Source: Microglena sp. YARC (Eukaryota > Chlorophyta > Chlorophyceae > Chlamydomonadales > Chlamydomonadaceae). Taken from it: a DNA stretch of 64,000 bases. Both the position numbers and the translations under genes were made by a program. How positions within the stretch are numbered: the stretch's first letter is position 1; each line of letters begins with the position of its first letter. The notes beneath the pieces are model-generated. The model was not told where the DNA came from and ran no database searches. It saw nothing but the letters and a program-made list of their open reading frames with translations. Of the stretch, positions 33,201-45,853 are shown in pieces. The DNA is taken from assembly GCA_022414725.1 (NCBI GenBank), contig CM039464.1:29261433-29325432 (forward strand). The letters are read 5' to 3'.

Positions 33201-36200
33201 ATGGCTGCGCCAGAATTCATTATTCCGTTAACCCCCCTGACTCCCAACGATTTCCCTTCTTTCTTCTTCAGGCCGCTCTTGAACTTGTCTCCATGAACAT
33301 TCGGATGAACACACCAGGATTCATTATTCAATTAACCCCCCTGACTCCCAACGATTTCCCTTCCTTCTTCTACAGGCCGCTCTTGAACTTGTCTCCATGA
33401 ACATTCCGATGGGCGCACCAGGATTCATTATTCAATTAACCCCCCTGACTCTCAACGATTTCCCTTCCTCATGCTTCAGGCCGCTCTTGAACTCGACTCC
33501 GTGAACATTCCGATGGGCGCACCAGGATTCACTCTTTAATTAACCCTCGAGACCCAACGATTTCTCTTCTTCATGCTCCAGGCCACTCTTGAACTCGACT
33601 CCACGAACATGACCATGGCTGCGCCAGAATTCATTATTCCGTTAACCTCCCTGACTCCTCTTCGACAGGCCGCTCTTAAACTTGTTTCCATGAGCATTCA
33701 GATGAACACACCAGGATTCATTATTCAATTAACCCCCTTGTCTCCCAACAATTTCCCTTCCTTCTTCTACAGGCCGCTCTTGAACTTGTTTCCATGAGCA
33801 TTCGGATGAACACACCAGGATTCATTATTCAATTAACCCCCCTGACTCTCAACGATATCCCTTCCTCCTGCTTCAGGCCGCTCTTGAACTCGACTCCATG
33901 AACATTCGGATTAAGGGATGAACACACCAGGATTCATTATTCAATTAACCCCCCTGACTCCCAACGATTTCCCTTCCTTCTTCTTCAGGCCGCTCTTGAA
34001 CTGGACTCCATGAAAATTCGGATTAAGTGATGAACACACCAGGATTCATTATTCAATTAACCCCCCTGACTCCCAACGATTTCCCTTCCTTCTTCTTCAG
34101 GCCGCTCTTGAACTCGACTCCATGAACATTCAGATTAAGTGATGAACACACCAGGATTCATTATTCAATTAACCCCCCTGACTCTCAACGATATCCCTTC
34201 CTCCTGCTCCAGGCCGCTCTTGAACTCAACTCTATGAACATGCCGATGGGCGCATCAGGATTCATTCTTCCGTTAACCGCCACCGCTATTACCCTTCTTG
34301 TCATTCGGCAAGGAGTGGGGGCAGCTGGAGTGATGGCGAGCAAATCCGGCAACACAGATAGATTCAGTGAGTCAAATCCTGCAACACAGACAGATGCGCA
34401 GAGAGATTCATTGAGTCAAATCCGGCAACACAGATATTTTCACAGATAGATTCAGAGAGTCAAATCCTGTAACACAGACAGATTCACAGATAGATTCAGG
34501 GAGTCAAAACCGGCAACACAGGTAGATTCAGTGAGTCAGTGAGTCAAATCCGGCAGCACAGACAGATTCACACCAGACCATGCCACACCACACCTACACC
34601 ACACCATGCCACACCACACCTACACCACACCATGCCACACCATGCCACACCACACCTACACCACACCATGCCACACCACACCTACACCACACCATGCCAC
34701 ACCATACCACACCATGCCATGCCACACCTACACCACACCATGCCACACCACACCACACCATGCCATGCCATGCCACACCTACACCATACCATGCCACACC
34801 ACGCCATGCCATGCCACACCTACACCACACCACACCACACCACGCAACACTACGCCACGCCACACCGCGCCACACCGTGCCACACCACACCATGCCATGC
34901 CAGACCATGCTGCACCACGCCATGCCACACCACACAACTCCATGCCACACCACGCCACGCCACACCATGCTACGCCACACCATGCCACGCCACACCACGT
35001 GCTCCCTTAACGCTCTTAACGCCAGGCACCCCGTTCCCGGATATTTTTCCGCAGCCAAATTTCTGCAGGTTCTCCCTACCGTCTTGTACTCCCTTACGGT
35101 GGCTGCCCTCTACTTCAAGGTCCAGGCCCCCCAAGCTGTTATGCTGCACTGGACAGCTACCGCTGTATTCACTATGTCCTTCCAGCAGGCCCTGAGAAGT
35201 CCAACTGTGCAGTCCTTTGTGACGTTACCCTCGAAAGAGGTGATGGGGCAGAAGCTTCTCAAGGCCATTGCTGACATCACGGAGGCTGTGCCTAAACAAG
35301 GTAAAGGTTTTTACAATGAGAAGCCCAGACAAAAAAGTGAGACCTGAAATAATATACGGTACTTAGCGGTACATCGGCAAAACTGCCCGGTAGAGCAGTG
35401 GAGTCGAGGGCCGTCTAGGTACCTGAAAAACCTGGACTCACGGAGGCTGTGCCTAAACAAGCAGGTAGTTTTTTTTTTTTCAGCCCCCCCCCTCCTGGGG
35501 GTGGGAGCCCCCAGATTCACCCTGATGTCCGTTTGTGCGTCCGACCGCCCCCCCGAGACGAAGCCTGACACGCCAGCCAACTGTTTCGTAACCAACTGGC
35601 TTCGGTCCGCTCCATTCTGGCGCCACCTGTCGTTCCGATAGCCAACACTCTGCCATTTTTTGCGTCGCGTGCTACGCTGCCTAGGACTTGTATTTCAGGT
35701 TTCTGTAGGCCAGGTTGAGTAGCTACTTGGGCCACTCAAGCCAGATTTCAGGATTGTTGGGTGAGGCGCGGGGCTCGTGGGGGTTGGGGGGCAGCGGTCC
35801 CGATACTTGGATGAAATCACGCAACTAAAATAAATTGGCAAAAGAACGCTCCTTTCCACAAGGAAAGCATATTGACAAAGAGTTACCTGAAAATATTCAA
35901 AACAGTTTTACTGGAGAAGCTTTGGCGTACTGATGCACGGTGTGGTATGGTGTGGGCACTAACACTTATGCGATTGGGCTTAAAGGCACACTTGCCACTT
36001 AGTTAAGCTCTTTTGGGGCTAAAGCCAGCTTTGATTCTTTAAATATATTGGGGGGGTCCAGAGGTGCAGCATTCGACAGAATGGAGACGGAATGGAGACG
36101 CGTCGTCCTACAATGTAATACTGCAGGTAGCTTGGCTTCTATGTAGGGGTCGGCTATGTTATATAATATGAGTGAATCAATAATATCATATAATATTTTA

Positions 36201-39200
36201 TAATATTAGTCGGACGAGCCTTCTCACCAGAATTTCGAATTTATTTGAAAAACTAATATTATAGTGACACTAAAATAATATTAGTTCATATTAGTTTTTC
36301 AAACACTTATATTAGTTGCCGTTCCCTACTACTACCGTATGTAGTTCTATCTAGGTGTTTGTTCAGTGGTTTGTTATGTTGCAATCAGTGTTTTTCTTTT
36401 CAGCTACAAGCAGCAGGTTCTAGGTAACTCTCCTGACTGGCTATTCAGCCAAAGCTAACGTAACTTAGTTTGTCTGTAAGTTGGCATAATCCGCTATCCA
36501 GAACTGTCAAAATCTTGGGGCTTAGCCCAGTGGGTGGCTCAGGGAGCTGCCTAGAAGCTGTTGCTCATAGCTGAAAATAAAAACTATGGTTGCAATGCAC
36601 TGCACATTTTGTCTTCTGCACCCTTTTCTGCACCCTTACAAGACGGTTCCCATCCAGAATGCACCCTTGCAAGCCAAATTAAAGAATGCCGTTGACTTCT
36701 CAAATTAAAAGGTTGCCTTAGACCTCCCAAATTAAAGGGTGCCGTAGACCCCCCAAATTAAAGGGTACCGTAGACCCCCCAAATTAAAGGGTACCGTAGA
36801 CCCCCCAAATTAAATAATGCCGTAGACCCTCTTAATAAAATAATGCTGTAGACCCCCCAAATTGAAGAATGCTGTAGACCTCCCAAATCAAAGGTTGCCA
36901 GAGACCCCCAATTAAAATAATGCTGTAGACCCCCCAAATTGAAGAATGCTGTAGACCTCCCAAATCAAAGGTTGCCAGAGACCCCCCAATTAAAATAATG
37001 CTGTAGACCCCCCAAATTGAAGAATGCTGTAGACCTCCCAAATCAAAGGTTGCCAGAGACCCCCCAATTAAAATAATGCTGTAGACCCCCCAAATTGAAG
37101 AATGCCGTAGACCCCCCAAATGAAGGAATGCCGTAGACCCTCAAAATGAAGGAATGCTGTAGACCCCCCAAATTAAAGAATGCCGTAGGCCCTCCAAATT
37201 GCAGGTTGACGTAGACCCTCCAAATGAAATAATGATATAGACCCCCCAAATATAATAATGCCATAGACCCCCCAAATTAAAGAATGCCGTAGCCCCTCCA
37301 AGTTAAAGAATGCCATAGACCCCCCAAATTAAAGGTTGCCATAAACCCCCCAAGTATAGTAATGCCGAAGCCCCCCCAAATTAAAGGTTGCCGTAGACCC
37401 TCCAAATTAAAATAGCAGCACTGGAAAGCTACCATGTTTTTTTTAACAAGCCCTGAAAAGTCCAACTGTCAAGTCCTTCGTGTGCCTGTCTTCCTGTTGT
37501 TTTATCTGTTTGAAATGTATGTATGTATGTCTTCCTGTTGTTTTATCTGTTTGAAATGTATGTATGTGTACAGTACAGGGGTAGGCAAATAAGGGGCTTG
37601 CCCAACCTTAGAATCAGGAAAGGCAGGTTAAAACAAAAGAACACAAACACACAAGAACACAAGGTCAACGTGACATCTGACTTTCATTGATCACACTAAA
37701 TCACACTTGACATACATACATCGCAATAACACATCTGACGTACATACATCGTAATAAAACATTTGACATAAATCACAATACAAATGCATAAATAAATAAA
37801 TAAATATAAAATAAAAATGCATGAGTCATAAGAACACAAGGTCAATGTGGCATCTGAACCCATCTGAAACATATAAATCACATCAACACATGTGACATGC
37901 ATAAATCACAAAAAACACAAGGTCAGCGTGATATCTGACATTCATAGATCACAATAAACATCTGACATGCATAAATCACAATAAACATCTGACATGCATA
38001 GATCACAATAAAACATCTGACATGCATAGATCACAATAAAACATCTGACATGCATAGATCACAATAAAACATCTGACATGCATAGATCACAATAAACATC
38101 TGATATGCATAAATCACAATAAACATCTGACATTCAAAGATCACAATAAACATCTGACATGCATAGATCACAATAAAACATCTGACATGCAAAGATCACA
38201 ATAAACATCTGACATGCATAGATCACAATAAACATCTGACATGCATAGATCACAATAAAACATCTGACATGCATAGATCACAATAAACATCTGACATGCA
38301 TAAATCACAATAAACATCTGACATTCAAAGATCACAATAAACATCTGACATGCATAGATCACAATAAAACATCTGACATGCATAGATCACAATAAACATC
38401 TGACATGCAAAAATCACAATAAACATCTGACATTCAAAGATCACAATAAACATCTGACATGCATAGATCACAATAAACATCTGACATGCATAGATCACAA
38501 TAAACATCTGACATGCATAGATCACAATAAACATCTGACATGCATAGATCACAATAAACATCTGACATGCATAAATCACAATAAAACATGTGATGCATAA
38601 ATCACAATAAAATAACTGGCAAGCGTAAATCACAAGAACACAAGTTCAATGTGGCATCTGAAATTCAAATGACACTATAACACATGTGGCATACATAAAG
38701 CACAATAACACATATGACGTGCATAAATCACAATAAAATAAATGGCAAGCGTAAATCACAAGAACACAAGTTCAATGTGGCATCTGAAATTCAAATGACA
38801 CAATAACACATGTGGCATACATAAAGCACAATAACACATGTGACGTGCATAAATCACAATAAAATAACTGGCAAGCGTAAATCACAAGAACACAAGTTCA
38901 ATGTGGCATCTGAAATTCAAATGACACTATAACACATGTGGCATACATAAAGCACAATAACACATATGACGTGCATAAATCACAAGAAAATAACTGGCAT
39001 GAGTAAATCACAAGAGCACAAGTTCAATGTGGCATCTGAAATTCAAATGACACTAGAACACATGTGGCATACATAAAGCACAATAACACATATGACGTGC
39101 ATAAATCACAAGACTATAACTGGCATGAGTAAATCACAAGAACACAAGTTCAATGTGGCATCTGAAATTCAAATGGCACTAGAACACATGTGGCATACAT

Positions 39201-42200
39201 AAAGCACAATAACACATATGACATGCATACATCACAAGAACTCAAGGTCAGCGTGATATCTGACATTCATAGATCACAATAACACATCTGGCATACATAA
39301 ATCACAATAACACATATGACATACATAAATCACAATAACAGAAGGTTAACGTGACATATGACATACATAAATCACATGACATACATAAATCACAATAACA
39401 GAAGGTTAACGTGACATCTGACCTACATAAATCACATGACATACATAAATCACATGACATACATAAATCACATAACATACATAAATCACATGACATACAT
39501 AAATCACATGACATACATAAATCACATGACATACATAAATCACATGACATACATAAATCACATGACATACATAAATCACATGACATACATAAATCACATG
39601 ACATACATAAATCACATGACATACATAAATCACATGACATACATAAATCACATGACATACATAAATCACATCTGTCATACATAAATCACATGACATACAT
39701 AAATCACATGACATACATAAATCACATGACATGCATAAATCACATCTGTCATACATAAACCACATGACATACATAAATCACATGACATGCATAAATCACA
39801 TGACATACATAAATCACATGACATACATAAATCACATATGACATAAATAAATCACACGACATACATAAATCACATGACATACATAAATCACATGACATAC
39901 ATAAATCACATGACATACATAAATCACATGACATACATAAATCACATGACATACATAAATCACATGACATACATAAATCACATGACATACATAAATCACA
40001 TGACATACATAAATCACATGACATACATAAATCACATGACATACATAAATCACATGACATACATAAATCACATGACATACATAAATCACATGACATACAT
40101 AAATCACATGACACACATAAATTACATCTGACATAAATCACATGACATACATAAATCACATGACATACATAAATCACATCTGTCATACATAAATCACATG
40201 ACATACATAAATCACATGACACACATAAATTACATCTGACATAAATGACATGACATACATAAATCACATGACATGCATAAATCACATCTGTCATACATAG
40301 ATCACATGACATACATAAATCACATGACATGCATAAATCACATGACATACATAAATCACATGACATGCATAAATCACATCTGTCATACATAAATCACATG
40401 ACATACATAAATCACATCTGACAAACATAAATCACAATAACACAAGGTCAACGTGACATCTGACATACATAAATCACAATAAAATATCTGACATAGAGAT
40501 ACTGACTCAATCTGGTAGTCCAAGCTCAGGCGCGAGATACTGACCCAATCTGGTAGTCCAGAGATACTGACCCAATCTGGTAGTCCAAGCTCAGGCGCAG
40601 AGTGTCTGCGAAACCAAATAAACCCAACATGGTAGCTTTCTCCAGTATGTACACGTGCGTGCAAACGGGAGGGTTCCCTCAATCTCACGCTTGTGGCATT
40701 GCGTACTAATTTTCAATTTTCAATACTGGCCCATTCTTCAGATATCGTTGCTGGCGGCCCGGTGTACGACCTCGCCCAACTCCCTCATGACATCGTCAAG
40801 CGTGTCAGTGAGACCGGCAACTCAGACGTACTGACCATCATGGGTGCACAGCTGTCAGCCCAAAACCGCTTCCCGGAGGCCATGTACTGCTTCGACAAGG
40901 CCCTTCTCTTACAATCCAACCATGTTAGGGCGCATTACTCTAAGGGACAGGTATGCTCAATAAATTGATGAATGAAAAAACAAATTCCCAAAGAAAAAAT
41001 AAAAGATACCCCACCATATTTATGAGCATGTCCGGTATCATGTGGCCATGTACTGCTTCGACAAGGCCCTTCTCTTACAATCCAACCATGTTAGGGCGCA
41101 TTACTGTAAGGGACAGGTATGCACGATTGATCGAGGGTAAAAACTGTATACAGGTATATAACACCCTGCCTCATTTATGATCACCACCGGTACCCTGAGG
41201 CCAAGTACTGCCTTAACAAAGCCCTTCTCTAGTAGTCCAACCATGTTAATACACATTACTCTAAGGAACAGGTGTGCACAATAGATTGATGAATAAACAA
41301 ACAGACGAATATATATATATATATATATATACTAGTACGGTAGCCCGTGTGGCCGGTGGCCACACAGACACACATCACCCCCACCCCAATCATAATAGGG
41401 TGCCCGTGGGGCTGGGTTACAGAATGGACCGCACATGTCCTCACCTCCACCCCTCTCATAAACACAGTCGTCATGTTTCCCCCACTTCAAATGCTGACGC
41501 ATCTGCCCCCCCCACCCCACCCCACCCACCCCAGCACCAACAACTACCCACACACTAATCCTCCCCATGTACCCCCCCCCCCCACACACACACACCCCAA
41601 ACACCCACACACAGTCCCCACTCTGCCCAAACCTCGACTTAGGCCCAATCTCAAATTTGCCTCACCCCTTTACCCGCCAAGACACACATACTTCCCTGCT
41701 TCTCCGTTCCCATTAATCTGATCTTCTCTCGGCCACTTAAGCAGATGGGTTTAACAGAAGCGATTATGATGTTTCCAGCTGAGTTCGAAATCGCGCAGAC
41801 GTTTGGACGTTTCATCAGACGACGCGGAAATGCGAAGACTTTTGGAAATTGCAAACGAACGTCTGCCCAGTTTCAGACTCAGCTTGAAACATCGGAATTG
41901 CGCTAGAGCAAACCTGCTTACCTGTAGCTTCCTCTTCGCGCATAGATACCTGGTTGGGCGTGCAAGCTGTTTCCCGAAAGGGCCTTCGTTCGGTAAACTC
42001 TGTCACGCACTCGCTACAGCTCAGCGCGAAAATAACCTTATCGTTGCAGGGTTGCAGGGAGTGGGGTGGGGTGGGGGGGAAGATCTTGAAGAGGTATTGC
42101 ACGCGGTGCAAGGAGCACGCAGCAAGAAGGAAGTCGGGAGTCGGAAGAACGCCACAGGGTTGCAGGGACTATGATCGTGCAGAGATAACATGAGCCGTGC

Positions 42201-45200
42201 GAGTGTCTTAGCTCGCAGCAAGATGAATGTATCAATAGAGCCTGCAGAAAGGCTGGAGAATGCTCAGGCATGGCAGCTCGTTCCCTTCTCCTTGCGAGAT
42301 TATGAGCATGACGTAGCTCCTCTGGCTGGGCAGCTCGTTCCCTACTCCTTGCGAGATTATGAGCATGACATAGGTCCTCTGGCTGGGCAGCATAGTCTTC
42401 ACGCCTGGCTTGGTTAGTAGCTTCGCGTTCCTCCTCAGGCAAGGCAGCACGTTCCTGACGCCTTGCGAGATTATCAGCATGACGTTGCTCCTCAGATCGG
42501 GCAGCGTGGGCATCACGTCGACGCTTGTTGTCCCTGTCTTCCTTGCTCAGGCAAGCTCGCTTTGAGCGCTGGCTGGCGGTATTGCGGGCCCTCCTGTCCA
42601 TTAGGACCGTTGACATGCATCATGGCCGCATGCTCCGTGAAGAAGCAATGAAATGAAACGATTATTCTGAGCGCCATACAAAGCGAGGGTCAGCAGATGA
42701 CCTCCGAGGAGAGGATCTTCTGGATCTAAATTGCTTGCAGTCTTAGTATGGGAGGCAAATGTGGGGATGGAATGAGCACGCGCGCTTAGCTTTGCGCATC
42801 TGCAGTTTCGGTATTTGAACATTTCGCTGGGCGGGGTGTTGCGAGTTGGGTTTGACGGAAAGTCGGTTGCAAGTCGGTTACACTTCGCACGCCCATGGCA
42901 CGTGGGTACGCGATGATGACACCACCACGACCACCACGACCACGACCATGATTTCTTTATATGTATGTATATATATATATATATATGTGTGTACACATTA
43001 TATATGTTACATGCACACATTATCTCAGGGCGGGGACAGAGAGACAGATTTTGGACCGCATGTCCAATATGGTGTCCAATTCAGATGGGAATTGGAATTG
43101 TGGAAGTTTCATATAAAAGGAGGGGGGAAATAAAGTTGGGAACACGTTTTTTTACGCCCCCCCCCCCCCCCCCCCCCTAAAATGGGGGTCATTCGAAAGA
43201 CCTTTTCGTGCCCATTCCAGTTATGCTCTTACATCTTTCATGGGGGTGCCCAAACGTGATTTATCGCAAAGTTAAGATTTGGGCAGCTTTGGGTCAAAAA
43301 CAATTGGACCCCTCTAACTTCTGTACAACTTTGTTTTGGGCTCAATTTTTTTTTTTTATAGGATAAGCCAGGATAAGCTCTATTTAAAGCTAAGGTGCAG
43401 TACGGCAGCTTTTTTCTTGCTTCCCCCCCCCCCTCGCATTATCTATGCTAAATCCAGCTCAATTTATATTACATATTATCTATACACATTATTGAGGGGG
43501 GGGGGGGGGGGCAAGAAAAAAGCTGCCGTACTGCATTTTCGCTTAAAATAAAGCTATTCCTCAAACTAAAAACAAACAAAATTATAGCCACAAATAAAAT
43601 CGTACGAAAGGTAGAGGGGTCCAAAGTTTTTTTTCACACAAAGCGGCCCCAAATTTAACTTTCGAATGACCCCCACTTTAGGGGTGGTAGGGTGAGGTAA
43701 GCGGGTTTTAGGAGGGGTGGGTGGGGTAAAAAAACTTGTTCCCAACTTTTTCCCAACTTTATTTTTCCCTTCCTTTTGTATGAAACTTCCACAATTCCAA
43801 CTCCCATCTGAATCGGACACCATATTGAACATGCGGTCCAAAATCTGTCTCTCTGCCCCCCCCCCTGCACATTATATATAATATATAAACATTATTTATT
43901 ATATATTATATATATATGCATGATCTACTATATATTATATATGCACATTTTATATTATATATACACATTATCTATTATATATTATCTATTATATATTATA
44001 TATTATATATACACATAATAGATTATATATTAAAAGAATAGGCATACACATTATCTACCACCTTGTCTCTGCCATGCTGGTGTTCTCAATAAAAACCATG
44101 ATCATACATTACCTACCACCTTGTCTCTGACACACAGGTGTTCGCAATCAAACACATTATCACACATTATCACACATTATCACACATTATTACACATGAT
44201 CTACCATTATCACACCTTACCCACCACCTTTTCCCTGCCACAAAGGTGTTGTCAATAAAAAAGCGATGGGCTGAAGCAGAGAGCAGCTTCCTAGAAGCTT
44301 CCTACCACGAGGAAGACCTTCCCTCTAAGGGTCAGATTCTGTACTGTATTGGTAGTGCAAGCCACTCCCAGGTACGTGTATGTTTGTGACAGTCTAGGGG
44401 TCGCCATTTGGGCTAAAGAAACTTGCCCAACAGGCCCTATAACCTTCCACAGATTTGTAACCGTCTAGGGGTCGCCATTTAGGCTATAGAAACTTGCCGG
44501 ACAGCTCCTTTAGCCTTCCACAGATTCTGTACTGCATTGGTAGTGCAAGTCACTCAAGTGTATGCTTGTAACAGTCTAGGGGTAGCCACTTAGGCTAAGG
44601 GAACTTGCCCAACCTCGAACAATCAGGATAATCTCAACCAACCTCAACTAACCTCGAATAATCAGGATAACCTCAACCAGCCTCAACCAACCTCAACCAA
44701 CCTCGGACAATCAAGATAATCTCAACCAGCCTCAACCAACCTCAACCTACCTCGGACAATCAAGATAACCTCAACCAACATCAACCAACCTCGAACAATC
44801 AGGATAACCTCAACCAACCTCAACCAACCTGAACCAACCTCAGACAATCAGGATTACCACAATATTACTAGGAGGGGCTAATTGAAAGAAACTCTCTCAG
44901 GTTTGTTTTATGTACATACATACATTACATGTTAAAGTCTACTTGACACCGCGAGGGTGTATGAGACTCTGTGCTTTAAACAAAAAGAAAAAGCACCCAC
45001 AAAGCAAAAAACCCCATGTATTGCAAAATTGTGTAAGTGTGCTTGTGTATTTGTGTGTGTGGGTAGGGTGGTGGGGTAGGAAGGTGGGATGGGGGTGGGG
45101 GTGATGGGAACAGGTTCAGATTATGTTATTTTAATGTTTGTCCTGGGTGGCCGTGTATTATCGGTAATACAAAAAACAAAATTAGGGGAAAGTTGAATAA

Positions 45201-45809
45201 AAGGGTCATATATTTCTCAAATTGCATGGGGATTTTTACAGCGTCAACTTGGAGAGTAGTAGAACACATGTAGAGTGTCCAATAAGCTATGGTGGTACAT
45301 CCACATGTTTGAATTTGAATTTGAAAATTGTATGTTTTCAAAAAAAAACTGAAAAATCAAATTCAAAACTTAAACATCTGTAGCACTGCTCGTATTGCAA
45401 ATCACTCCTACATACTAAGTATTTTCACCAGAAGTGCAACAAATACTCATACGTTTTTATACGTTTATATGCATACGTTTATACCGCTTATGAAAATAAA
45501 AAAATACGTTTGCTTCCCTACCCTACTCTTATTGCATGTCACTCCCGGGTGCAAAGTATAGATAGCGACGTCGATTTTATTCTTTTTCGAAATGATGTCT
45601 GCTAGGCATGGGGTAGACATGAGGCATGGGTCTGAGTGCCTTGTCTAACCCACATGGTAGATGGACCTGTCGTGCTAGCTGCTTTGGCAAGGTATACCCC
45701 ATGCCTATTGTGATGATGATGATGATTATTGTGATTATTATTATTATTATACCTAATTAGGCACATGCTAGCTGCTTTGGCAAGTTATACCCCATGCCTA
45801 TTATTATAT

Positions 45810-45853
<44 letters not shown>

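Noticed and set aside
34539..35195. Single long ORF joining the CCATGCCACACC repeat to exon 6 sequence
   Set aside because: The repeat part is compositional, and the exon 6 frame and phase fit the acceptor at 35054 instead.
39302..40390. Cys-Asp-Leu-Cys-Met-Ser repeat proteins of 100-210 residues
   Set aside because: An 18-bp satellite keeps three frames open at once. No codon-position bias and no partner exon.
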